Source: Chloroflexota bacterium (GTDB lineage: Bacteria; Chloroflexota; Ktedonobacteria; Ktedonobacterales; Ktedonobacteraceae). From it: a stretch of 10,014 nucleotides of DNA. Of the stretch, positions 1-6,624 are shown one piece after another. The notes beneath the pieces were generated by a model that was not told where the DNA came from, searched no databases, and was given only the letters and a program-made list of their open reading frames with translations. The position numbers were made by a program, and so were the translations under genes. The DNA is taken from assembly GCA_005881995.1 (NCBI GenBank), contig VBHV01000050.1, forward strand, positions 1,539-11,552, written 5' to 3'. The first letter of the stretch is position 1, and every line of letters starts with the position of its first letter.

Positions 1-316
1 GTCGTTCCTGCTCCGCCTGGGCCGTCGCCAGGGGTGCCCCGATCAAGGCTCGCTTGACCTGATAGAATATCCTTGCTAGGCCACGCCTGGGGGCCTGAGT
101 AAATTCGGTGGCCTCAAGCACGCCCGTGCTGATACGTCGAAATGCCCGTTGATTGTTCAACACGACGCGGACTCGTTCATTGCCGGGAAACGTTCCTGGC
201 AGCACTTCGGCACGAACGAGCCGGGTAGGGTCGTCGTCATCGATCAACTGAGGCCTGGCCTCGCTTGCCGTTACAGGAACGCTCTCTTCCGAATTCTGTT
301 GCTCCTGGTTATCCAT
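1..316 (-). CDS. Probable APC-family amino acid permease, N-terminal fragment (runs off left edge)
   Basis: An open minus-strand frame starts at ATG 316-314 and stays open for 105 codons to the window edge. The first ~60 residues are polar and acidic (MDNQEQQNSEESV..., then IDDDDPTRLV). They are followed by RRGLARIFYQVKRALIGAPL and then ATAQAEQER. The 'KR-x-LIG-x-PL-x-T-x-x-x-E-x-ER' stretch matches, from memory, the cytosolic segment just before TM1 of large bacterial APC-superfamily permeases of Chloroflexota and Actinobacteria. The membrane segments themselves lie outside the window, so transport function is inferred, not seen. The start is supported by a GGGAG Shine-Dalgarno sequence about 9 nt upstream and by a good promoter. 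The gene is divergent from the nitrilase-like gene. Confidence 0.65.
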   Translation of the reverse strand, partial: MDNQEQQNSEESVPVTASEARPQLIDDDDPTRLVRAEVLPGTFPGNERVRVVLNNQRAFRRISTGVLEATEFTQAPRRGLARIFYQVKRALIGAPLATAQAEQER

Positions 317-357
317 TCTAGCTGCTCCCTGACATGTTAGCATGTAGCTCTTCCTAC

Positions 358-387
358 AGTATAGTAATGCAGGAGCTTCAATATCAA
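358..387 (-). promoter_or_regulatory. Sigma-70-type promoter for the permease gene
   Basis: Read on the minus strand, TTGATA (complement of 382-387) and TATACT (complement of 358-363) are separated by 18 bp. Both boxes match 5 of 6 consensus bases. Transcription would begin near 351, giving a leader of about 35 nt before the ATG at 316. This is the best promoter match I see in the window. It is a pattern match only. Confidence 0.6.
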
Positions 388-413
388 GAACTCCCGCGGT
401 TATTCTAGAGTTG

Positions 414-471
414 CTTGAGCGTTTTTGAGCATTTCAGCCGATTTCTTGAGCGTTTCTTGAGCTTTTTGAGA
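414..471. repeat. Helically phased TTGAGC direct-repeat array between divergent genes
   Basis: The hexamer TTGAGC occurs at 415-420, 425-430, 446-451 and 457-462, and TTGAGA at 466-471. Most copies sit in an 11-mer of the form YTTGAGCNTTT; CTTGAGCGTTT is exact at 414-424 and 445-455. Offsets are 10, 21, 11 and 9 bp, so copies fall on roughly the same DNA face, with one degenerate slot at 435-440 (CAGCCG). The array lies about 60-120 bp upstream of the predicted permease start site and about 125-180 bp upstream of the nitrilase-like start codon. Such spacing is typical of sites for OmpR/PhoB-type response regulators, which bind direct repeats of about 11 bp. The regulator is unknown, and chance local duplication is possible. 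Confidence 0.5.
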
Positions 472-583
472 AGTCAAGTGCTTCTGAAACCCCCTCGACG
501 GTACTGTACAGGTATGGTAGACTTGTGCTACTCACACCGGGAATGTTGGGGGCGGGAGAGGTATGTAAGATTGAGTGACAGAC

Positions 584-588
584 AGGAG
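584..588 (+). promoter_or_regulatory. Shine-Dalgarno site that decides the nitrilase-like start
   Basis: AGGAG lies 6 nt before ATG 595. In-frame upstream starts at TTG 415 and ATG 514 have no comparable site, and their extra residues would be encoded by the TTGAGC repeat array. Start 595 is therefore preferred. Confidence 0.7.
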
Positions 589-594
589 TCTGCG

Positions 595-1815
595 ATGGAT
601 GCTCGAAAGGATGAGTTCAACAACAAGCTGCGACCCGCCCGCTTGATCGCGGTGGGCAATCGCATCAACCTCAAAGCAGCAGCCTCTGAAGAATGTTTTT
701 CAGCTGAGTTGGAACGTATTGTCTCGCTGGTCGTACCTCATCTGTTAAAGGACCGGCCAAATCTGGTCGTGTTAGGAGAGGTGCTGGGCCTCCCACTCGC
801 GCTTGCTGGCAAACGTGGCTACCTGCCGCGTCGTATGCAAACCTCCAACGTGGCTATAACCATGCTGGCCTTGGGATACGCTCGCCGCATCTTTCACTAT
901 CGCCACCTCTATCCCGGTATTTCTTCCGTGCGCGCCTTACTGCTCTCCCTTTCCGATCTCATGTATCGACCCTTTACTACGACGTTGAGCAAACTGGCTG
1001 CGCGGCACCAGGTATACCTATCCGCGAGTTCTATAGTGCCGCATGTGCAATGTTCAAATTCTCAGATCGATATTAGTCGCTTCGGGCGCAAGCGCGTCGG
1101 CAAAGTCTATTTGCCCGATGGCCCAGGCGTCTACAACACGGCATTTTTATGGGGGCCAGATGGAGAACTCATCGGCACAACCGACAAAGTTTTTCTCACG
1201 GAGAGCGAACAGACCACGTTGGATTTAACACCCGGCGATTTGCAGCAGGTTCGCCCATTTGATACGGAGATGGGCAAAGTTGGGATCGCCATCAGCCTGG
1301 ACGCCTTCACCCCGGAGTACCTGCAAGCCTTAGATCACCAGGGAACGCGCATTGTGATACAGAACGACGCCAACGACACCTTGTGGGCAGCTCCTTGCAA
1401 AACCTGGGAATGGCAGCCCCAGGAGTGGCTTAACTCCGTACTCGGTTCCGTGCAGGACGACTATCAGCATCTCTACTGTAATATCTGTCCCATGCAAGTT
1501 GGCAATTTCTACGATGTCGCTTTCGATGGTCAGTCGACCATCACCATGAAAAGCGACACCGAGCCAGACCCCTCGTGCAACTTTGTCGGCAACGATGGCT
1601 TTGTCCACACCGTGACAGATAAACCCATGAAGGGCAAATTTCTCGCCATGTCCCCCTGGGTTGTTGATGACCCCGGCAGGGCCAATCCTGAAATGTCGCT
1701 TACACAGCGGCGCGCTTCGCTCGAACAGGTGGCGAAACAGCTCCTTCCGGGCGGCTCGCGCGCCAATCAATACCGCGAGTCCGTCATTTGGGCAGATGTC
1801 GAAGTTCCTGGATAA
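595..1815 (+). CDS. Nitrilase-superfamily (carbon-nitrogen hydrolase) protein with Ser at the nucleophile position
   Basis: The protein has 406 residues from ATG 595. The fold signature of the nitrilase superfamily is visible. A catalytic-type Glu lies in LVVLGEVLGLP (E62), a Lys in GTTDKVFLTE (K198), and the nucleophile-elbow motif GIAISLDAFTPEY spans about 230-242. Family members normally read G-x-x-I-C-x-D-x-x-x-P-E, with Cys attacking nitriles or amides. Here the Cys is Ser234 (codon AGC, 1294-1296), while the flanking Asp and Pro-Glu are kept. The rest of the fold appears intact to the C-terminal strand (VIWADVEVP), so this is not simple decay. At ~400 residues it is longer than the usual ~260-330. 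No signal peptide or membrane segment is evident, so it is probably cytosolic. The substrate is unknown, and it may be a pseudoenzyme or a Ser-dependent variant. The divergent permease neighbour could hint at amide or amino-acid use, but this is weak. Confidence 0.8.
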   Translation: MDARKDEFNNKLRPARLIAVGNRINLKAAASEECFSAELERIVSLVVPHLLKDRPNLVVLGEVLGLPLALAGKRGYLPRRMQTSNVAITMLALGYARRIFHYRHLYPGISSVRALLLSLSDLMYRPFTTTLSKLAARHQVYLSASSIVPHVQCSNSQIDISRFGRKRVGKVYLPDGPGVYNTAFLWGPDGELIGTTDKVFLTESEQTTLDLTPGDLQQVRPFDTEMGKVGIAISLDAFTPEYLQALDHQGTRIVIQNDANDTLWAAPCKTWEWQPQEWLNSVLGSVQDDYQHLYCNICPMQVGNFYDVAFDGQSTITMKSDTEPDPSCNFVGNDGFVHTVTDKPMKGKFLAMSPWVVDDPGRANPEMSLTQRRASLEQVAKQLLPGGSRANQYRESVIWADVEVPG

Positions 1816-1827
1816 GTACTTCTGCAC

Positions 1828-1856
1828 TTGCGCTTTCACTCATTAGGCGGTAGAAT
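1828..1856 (+). promoter_or_regulatory. Candidate promoter for the AAA+/VWA operon
   Basis: TTGCGC (1828-1833) and TAGAAT (1851-1856) are 17 bp apart, just downstream of the nitrilase-like stop. The -10 box matches 5 of 6 consensus bases and the -35 box only 3 of 6. Initiation near 1863 would give a ~110-nt leader. Confidence 0.35.
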
Positions 1857-1924
1857 ACTTATGGTTCCACCTGTTTTGGTGCAGTGGGATCATGTAGGAT
1901 TGGTAGATTTGGCCCCTTTCCCAG

Positions 1925-1939
1925 ACATGCATCACATGT
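1925..1939. promoter_or_regulatory. Inverted repeat ACATG-N5-CATGT, possible operator
   Basis: Perfect 5-bp arms ACATG (1925-1929) and CATGT (1935-1939) flank a 5-nt spacer in the leader of the AAA+/VWA operon, about 34 nt before the start codon. It could be a dimeric regulator site. The arms are short enough to arise by chance. Confidence 0.2.
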
Positions 1940-1972
1940 GCCAACCCCCAAGAAAGGTAGCAATTAAACGGA

Positions 1973-3376
1973 ATGACCATCACTACCCGACCTCGCACAA
2001 TTGGTGAATTGCGAGAAAGTGGATATAAAGTACTCTCGGTCAAAGAAGAGTTACGCAAAAATCTAATACAAAAGATCCGTCGAGGGGAAGACATCTTTCC
2101 TGGGATTATAGGCTATGAGGAGACCGTTATCCCACAGGTCGAAAACGCCATTCTCTCCGGGCAGGACATCATCTTTCTTGGCGAACGTGGCCAGGCAAAG
2201 ACCCGTATGGCGCGTAACCTGGTCAATCTCCTGGATGATGTGATCCCCGTAATCGATGGGTGCGAAATAAATGACAACCCCTTTGAACCCATATGCAAGG
2301 CCTGCCGCGACAAGATAGAAGAGTTCGGCGATCGCGTCGAGATTGCATGGTTGCCGCGCGACAGGCGCTATGGTGAGAAACTGGCGACGCCCGACATCAC
2401 CATTTCTGATCTCGTGGGCGAGGTAGACCCCGTGCGTGTGGCAGAGGGACGCTATCTCTCGGATGAACTCACCATCCACTACGGCATGATCCCCCGCACC
2501 AATCGCGGCATCTTCTGCATTAACGAGCTGCCGGACCTGGCGGAGCGTATCCAGGTGGGTTTGCTCAACATCATGGAAGAGCGCGATGTGCAGATTCGTG
2601 GCTATAAAATTCGCCTGCCATTGGATGTGTACGTCGTTGCCAGCGCCAACCCGGAAGACTACACCAATCGCGGGCGTATCATCACCCCGTTGAAAGACCG
2701 TGTTGGTTCGGAGATTCGCACGCATTATCCGCGCACCGTCGAACACGAAATTCAGATCATGGAATCTGAAAGCAATCATTTCATTACCGAGGGCATGGAC
2801 ATTATCTTCCCGGAGTTTATGAAGGAAGTGATTGCCAGCATTACCCAGCAGGCCCGCCGCAGCAACGAGATCAGCCAGCGTTCAGGGGTGAGTGTGCGTG
2901 TCTCGATCTCTAACTTTGAGAACGTCCTCAGCAATGCGAGCCGCCGCGCCCTGCGCCTGAAAGAGCGCCAGATTGCTCCGCGCGTGAGCGACCTTTCCGC
3001 TATCATCGCCTCGACCTGTGGCAAGATCGAGCTTGATACCGTAGGCGATGTCAAGGAAGAGCGTGTGGTGCAGAAACTCGTGAACAGCGCTATCCTGGAA
3101 GTCTTCGGTGACTACTTTGAAGTGCGCGAATTTGAACAACTGGTGGCGGGTTTCGAGCGTGGACTGAACGTGCAGGTAGGCGATGATCTCCCTTCGATGG
3201 AGTACGTCAACCAGCTCTCCAAGGTAGGCGGACTCAGCAAGGCCGTTGACAAACTCAATGGCCGGGGCAGTCCCGCCAGCATCGCATCGTCCGTTGAGTT
3301 TATTCTCGAAGGCCTGCACTTGAACCGTCGGCTTAATAAGGATGAGGTTAAAGGCAAAACGCGTTACCGGCGATAG
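1973..3376 (+). CDS. MoxR/Mg-chelatase-like AAA+ ATPase, partner of the VWA protein
   Basis: This 467-residue AAA+ ATPase has Walker A GERGQAKT at 70-77. Its Walker B region is IFCINELPDL (about 180-189), with Asn184-Glu185 in place of the usual Asp-Glu. The sensor-1 region is SANPEDYTNRGRIITPLKDR (224-243), followed by an Arg-rich EIRTHYP segment. This layout, especially NELPDL and ANPEDYTNRG, recalls the 'magnesium chelatase-like' family of ~460 residues that includes mycobacterial Rv0958 (from memory). An insertion between Walker A and B carries Cys97 and C108-x-x-C111. There is no BchH or porphyrin gene nearby, so a true chelatase role is unlikely. By analogy with MoxR/RavA systems it probably uses ATP to remodel or activate a protein or metal site together with the downstream VWA protein, 19 nt away. 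The start ATG has only a modest AAAGG sequence 15 nt upstream. Function is unknown. Confidence 0.9.
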   Translation: MTITTRPRTIGELRESGYKVLSVKEELRKNLIQKIRRGEDIFPGIIGYEETVIPQVENAILSGQDIIFLGERGQAKTRMARNLVNLLDDVIPVIDGCEINDNPFEPICKACRDKIEEFGDRVEIAWLPRDRRYGEKLATPDITISDLVGEVDPVRVAEGRYLSDELTIHYGMIPRTNRGIFCINELPDLAERIQVGLLNIMEERDVQIRGYKIRLPLDVYVVASANPEDYTNRGRIITPLKDRVGSEIRTHYPRTVEHEIQIMESESNHFITEGMDIIFPEFMKEVIASITQQARRSNEISQRSGVSVRVSISNFENVLSNASRRALRLKERQIAPRVSDLSAIIASTCGKIELDTVGDVKEERVVQKLVNSAILEVFGDYFEVREFEQLVAGFERGLNVQVGDDLPSMEYVNQLSKVGGLSKAVDKLNGRGSPASIASSVEFILEGLHLNRRLNKDEVKGKTRYRR

Positions 3377-3395
3377 ATGATAAAGGACCATTCCC

Positions 3396-5543
3396 ATGTT
3401 CAAACGCTTTTATAAGAACCGTTACGGGTATTCACGTTGGGATGGGACGCAACGCATCGAAGGACTGGATGCGGACGATATTCTGAATGCGCTCTCGGAT
3501 GACTATCTCGAAGGCGGCAACCTGCAGCAGACCCTCAAACGCCTCATGCAGGAGGGCATACGTTCCGAAGATGGGCGCCGCACCATGGGCCTGCGCGAGC
3601 TGATGGAGCGCATGCGCAACCAGCGCAACGAGCAACTCAACCGCTACAACATGGCCTCCGGCGTCATGGATGACCTGCGCGAGAAACTCGAAGAAATCAA
3701 GAACCTCGAGCGTTCAGGCATCCAGCACCGCCTGGATGAAACCCAGGGACAGCCCTCAGAGCAGAGCCAGCCTTCTGACCAGCAGCAAGACGGAGGAGCA
3801 TCTCCCAGGGATGCCCAGTCCAATGCTAATGCTCAACCATCCGGCCAGTCCGGCCAAGCTGGGCAATCAGGGCAGTCAGAACAGGGGCAATCCGGCGAAA
3901 GCGGCGATGGCCTCACGCCTGAGCAGAAGCGCAAGATGCTGGAGATGATCGCGAAGCGCAAACAAGAGTATCTTGAGAAGCTTCCCGAGGATATCCCCGG
4001 CCAGATCAAGGGTCTGTCCGAGTACGACTTCATGGACGACGAGGCGCGCGAGAAGTTCAATGAGTTGCTCGCCAGCCTGCAGCAGCAGATGATGCAGCAA
4101 TTCTTCCAGGGCATGCAGCAATCCCTGCAAAACATGACCCCGGAAGACATCGCCAAGCTGCGCGAGATGATTCGCGACCTCAATAAGATGCTGCGCGACC
4201 GGCAGGAGGGACGAGAACCCGACTTCGACTCCTTCATGCAGAAGCACGGGGAATATTTCCCCGGCGTCAATTCGCTCGATGACCTGATCGAACAGATGCA
4301 GCAGCAGATGGCGGCCATGCAGGGCATTATGGACAACCTCTCGCCGGAGCAGCGGCAGGAGCTGCAAAATCTCATGGAACAACTCATGGGAGATGACCGC
4401 ATCCGCGTTGACATGATGGAACTGGCGCAGAACCTCGAAGCCCTCATGCCCATGGAGCAGGCGCGCACACGTTTCCCCTTTAGAGGCGATGAATCGCTGC
4501 CTCTCAATGAAGCTATGCGCATGATGGGTCGCTTGCAGCAGATGGAGGGCCTGGAAGATCAATTCCAGGAAGCGCGCCGCCTGGATAACCTCGATGCCAT
4601 CGACAGCGAGAAGGTCAAGGAACTGCTGGGCGACGACGAGTACCAATCGGTCGAGCAACTCAAGGAATTGATGAGAATCCTGGAGGAAGCGGGCTATATC
4701 CAGAAAAAGGGCAATTACTGGGAATTGACGGCTCGCGGCATTCGCAAGATTGGCCAGAAGGCGCTCCAGGACATCTTCAACAAGCTCAAACGCGACGGCT
4801 TTGGTCGCCATGTCAGCCCGTTCCGAGGTGTCGGCGGCGAACGTACCGATGAGAGCAAAGCCTACCAGTTTGGCGATCCATTCCTGCTCGACCTGGAAAA
4901 AACGCTGATGAATGCCCTGCATAGGCGCGGCATCGGTACGCCTGTCACCCTGCAAAAAGATGACTTCGAGGTGTATCGTACCGAATTTACCACGCAGTCT
5001 TCGACGGTGTTGATGATCGACCTGAGCATGAGCATGATCTACAACGGCTGCCAGCCTGCCGCGAAAAAGGTCGCGGTGGCCCTGGAGAGCAACCTGTACG
5101 TCGTGGGCTTTTCATTCGTCGCCCGCGAATACAAGCCGCAGGAACTGGTAGAGATGAGCCGTTTCGATAACGACACGGGCACCAACATGGCGCACGGGTT
5201 GATGCTTTCGCGCCAGCTCCTCTCGCGCCATCATGGGGTCAACAAGCAGATCATCATGATAACTGATGGTGGGCCTACCGTCTGGTATGAGAATGATGGC
5301 TGGCAGTTCGGCTATCCGCCCAACCCCTTCGCCGAGCAACAGGCGCTGCTCGAAACGCAGCGCTGCACACGCGATGGCATCACTATCAATACCTTCATGC
5401 TCGAGGATGATCGCTGGATGGTGGCTTTTGTTAACCAGATGGCGGAGATCAATCGTGGCCGCACATTCTACGCCGACAAGAATAACCTGGGTGAGTACCT
5501 GCTGGTCGATTACCTGAACAGCAAGCGGAAGTTTATCGTATAG
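3396..5543 (+). CDS. VWA-domain protein with low-complexity linker, AAA+ partner
   Basis: The protein has 715 residues; ATG 3396 is preceded by AAAGGA at 8-nt spacing. Residues 1-115 form a charged helical N-terminus (YGYSRWDGTQ..., ALSDDYLEGG). Residues ~118-172 are a Gln/Ser/Gly/Pro-rich linker with imperfect QSG triplets. Residues ~173-500 are mostly helical and rich in Gln, Met and Glu, probably coiled coil. The C-terminal VWA domain has all MIDAS elements: DLSMS at 542-546, TGTN at 594-597 and TDGG at 623-626. No signal peptide or TM segment is seen, so it is cytosolic. Family knowledge: AAA+/VWA pairs act as metal-dependent chaperone or assembly machines, with the VWA subunit binding the target. 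It resembles the uncharacterised Rv0959 type (from memory). The client is unknown, and no likely client gene is adjacent. Confidence 0.9.
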   Translation: MFKRFYKNRYGYSRWDGTQRIEGLDADDILNALSDDYLEGGNLQQTLKRLMQEGIRSEDGRRTMGLRELMERMRNQRNEQLNRYNMASGVMDDLREKLEEIKNLERSGIQHRLDETQGQPSEQSQPSDQQQDGGASPRDAQSNANAQPSGQSGQAGQSGQSEQGQSGESGDGLTPEQKRKMLEMIAKRKQEYLEKLPEDIPGQIKGLSEYDFMDDEAREKFNELLASLQQQMMQQFFQGMQQSLQNMTPEDIAKLREMIRDLNKMLRDRQEGREPDFDSFMQKHGEYFPGVNSLDDLIEQMQQQMAAMQGIMDNLSPEQRQELQNLMEQLMGDDRIRVDMMELAQNLEALMPMEQARTRFPFRGDESLPLNEAMRMMGRLQQMEGLEDQFQEARRLDNLDAIDSEKVKELLGDDEYQSVEQLKELMRILEEAGYIQKKGNYWELTARGIRKIGQKALQDIFNKLKRDGFGRHVSPFRGVGGERTDESKAYQFGDPFLLDLEKTLMNALHRRGIGTPVTLQKDDFEVYRTEFTTQSSTVLMIDLSMSMIYNGCQPAAKKVAVALESNLYVVGFSFVAREYKPQELVEMSRFDNDTGTNMAHGLMLSRQLLSRHHGVNKQIIMITDGGPTVWYENDGWQFGYPPNPFAEQQALLETQRCTRDGITINTFMLEDDRWMVAFVNQMAEINRGRTFYADKNNLGEYLLVDYLNSKRKFIV
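3834..3905 (+). repeat. In-frame imperfect QSG-type triplet repeat in the VWA protein linker
   Basis: The codons for residues 147-170 encode repeated Gln-Ser-Gly variants (QPSG, QSG, QAG, QSG, QSE, QG, QSG, ESG). Codons vary synonymously between copies (cag/caa, tcc/tca, ggc/ggg). This points to selection for composition rather than recent DNA duplication. It probably forms a flexible tether between the N-terminal part and the rest. Confidence 0.6.
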
Positions 5544-5545
5544 AT

Positions 5546-5580
5546 AAAAGGAGGGGCGCAATGTGGCGCCCCTCCTTTTT
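5546..5580 (+). terminator. Strong intrinsic terminator after the AAA+/VWA operon, or attenuator before rsmG
   Basis: A perfect 14-bp stem pairs AAAAGGAGGGGCGC (5546-5559) with GCGCCCCTCCTTTT (5566-5579), with a 6-nt loop AATGTG, and ends in five T residues. It begins 2 nt after the VWA stop codon and ends 17 nt before the rsmG start codon. The first four A and last four T pairs make it potentially bidirectional. No promoter fits between it and rsmG, so rsmG depends on read-through or on a promoter inside the VWA gene. Confidence 0.9.
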
Positions 5581-5587
5581 CAATTGA
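5561..5587 (+). CDS. Possible 8-codon leader peptide inside the terminator hairpin
   Basis: The left stem arm contains an ideal Shine-Dalgarno sequence, AGGAGG (5549-5554). It is followed after 6 nt by ATG and the frame MWRPSFFN, which stops at TGA 5585-5587. That stop overlaps the GAGGG ribosome site of rsmG. A ribosome ending the VWA gene at 5543 could re-initiate here, melt the hairpin and couple translation to rsmG. The purine-rich stem plus an ATG in the loop could also be coincidence, because GGAGG-type terminator stems are common. There is no evidence of expression. Confidence 0.25.
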   Translation: MWRPSFFN

Positions 5588-5597
5588 GGGTGGTTTC

Positions 5598-6323
5598 ATG
5601 TCGCAAGAGGACGCGCTTGAGCTGTTCGTACAGGGGCTTCGTCAGCTTGATACGAAAATCACCGATCAACAGGTTGACCAATTCCTGCGCTACCGGCAAG
5701 AACTCCTCGACTGGAATGCTCGCTTCAATCTCACGGCCATTACCGATCCGGATGAGATACTGTTCAAACATTTCCTGGATTCGTTATCCCTTTTGGCGGT
5801 CTATGATAAACCCCAGGCGCGTGTACTCGATATTGGAGCAGGGGCCGGCTTTCCGGGGATTCCACTCAAGATACTTCGGCCACAATGGAAGATCGTGCTT
5901 TTGGAGGCGACAGGCAAGAAAGTGACGTTCTTACAACATGTGATCGAGACGCTTCACCTTCGGGGCATCAAAGCTGTGCATGGACGCGCTGAAGAGCTGG
6001 GGCGCCAGCAGCAATACCGTGCATCGTTCGATCTTGTAACTGCGCGCGCTGTTGCCTCACTCCCTACCCTGTTAGAGTACGCTGCACCCTTTTGCCGTGT
6101 TGGTGGGCGCATCATCTTCCCGAAAAAAGGCGACCTGGTAGAGGAGCTAGCGCAGGGCAAACACGCCGCCAGCCAACTCGGAGCGATGTTCAAAACGGAC
6201 AGTACAGTGACACTGCCCGGTCTGGAGGATGGCCGGCGCTTGCTCGTCTGGCAACAAATCAAACCATGCCCGGCGCAGTTCCCGCGCAGTGGTTCGGTTA
6301 TAGCGAAGAAGCCATTGGGTTAA
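5598..6323 (+). CDS. rsmG: 16S rRNA (guanine-527 N7)-methyltransferase RsmG
   Basis: This 241-residue protein is slightly longer than the ~210 of E. coli RsmG (GidB). It transfers a methyl group from SAM to N7 of G527 in the 530 loop of 16S rRNA; in other bacteria, loss of the gene gives low-level streptomycin resistance. Family landmarks are clear: LLDWNARFNLTAI (37-49), HFLDSLSLL (58-66), the SAM-binding loop VLDIGAGAGFPGIPLKIL (76-93), and VTARAVASL (147-155), followed by a glycine-rich strand and PKKGD (175-179). The ribosome site GAGGG (5586-5590) is 7 nt before ATG 5598. The gene sits just behind the terminator of the AAA+/VWA operon, which is unusual for its expression. It is convergent with the small minus-strand gene, with 8 nt between the stop codons. 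Confidence 0.97.
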   Translation: MSQEDALELFVQGLRQLDTKITDQQVDQFLRYRQELLDWNARFNLTAITDPDEILFKHFLDSLSLLAVYDKPQARVLDIGAGAGFPGIPLKILRPQWKIVLLEATGKKVTFLQHVIETLHLRGIKAVHGRAEELGRQQQYRASFDLVTARAVASLPTLLEYAAPFCRVGGRIIFPKKGDLVEELAQGKHAASQLGAMFKTDSTVTLPGLEDGRRLLVWQQIKPCPAQFPRSGSVIAKKPLG

Positions 6324-6331
6324 TCCAGTCC

Positions 6332-6586
6332 TTACTCGGACAACACTTCATCCCTGGCTTCGGCTGCTCTTCGCTCAGCTTTTTGTTGCTCTACGGCCCC
6401 ATCCCTTTCTCTCTGCGATGCATCATGCAAATCGTCTCGATGCTGGTAGAGGTAATCCAGGAGAGAAAATGCAGCCTGCGCACCGAGGTGAAGCCGCACT
6501 TGCGCATCTTCCTCTGATGTAATCAGTAGGCCTGAATCGGAGAGCTCAAAATTCCATCCGTGAACGCTCATGGGTGCTATATCCAT
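6332..6586 (-). CDS. Small uncharacterised protein, 84 residues
   Basis: This appears to be a real small gene. It starts at ATG 6586-6584 with an AAAGGA ribosome site (complement of 6594-6599) at 7-nt spacing, and stops 8 nt from the convergent rsmG stop. Residues 1-50 look folded: WNFELSDSGLLIT (11-23), VRLHLGAQAAFSLLDYLYQHR (30-50). Residues 51-84 form a highly charged probable helix (DLHDASQRERDGAVEQQ..., RRAAEARDE). There is no signal peptide or membrane segment. I recall similar short W-x-F-x-L...LLDYLYQHRD proteins from Ktedonobacteria but know no function for them. It may be a small regulatory or adaptor protein; this is a guess. Confidence 0.65.
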   Translation of the reverse strand: MDIAPMSVHGWNFELSDSGLLITSEEDAQVRLHLGAQAAFSLLDYLYQHRDDLHDASQRERDGAVEQQKAERRAAEARDEVLSE

Positions 6587-6624
6587 AGTACTATCCTTTC
6601 TCGGTCCGTCCGGTGTACAAGTAC

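Noticed and set aside
415..594. 60-codon N-terminal extension of the nitrilase-like protein from TTG 415 (or ATG 514)
   Set aside because: No ribosome site at those starts, the extra residues are encoded by the TTGAGC repeats, and ATG 595 has AGGAG at 6 nt.
1330..1839. 169-codon minus-strand ORF opposite the nitrilase-like gene
   Set aside because: Antisense shadow; no ribosome site and no recognisable motif.
2063..2779. 238-codon minus-strand ORF opposite the AAA+ gene
   Set aside because: Antisense of a strongly supported ATPase gene; no family features.
1973..3376. Reading the AAA+ gene as true magnesium chelatase subunit (bchI/chlI)
   Set aside because: No BchH or porphyrin genes nearby, Walker B is NE, and the partner is a VWA protein without BchD-type ATPase domain.
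3876..4955. 359-codon minus-strand ORF opposite the VWA gene
   Set aside because: It is the antisense of a Gln/Met/Glu-rich helical gene, which gives long Leu/His-rich open frames. No ribosome site or recognisable domain.
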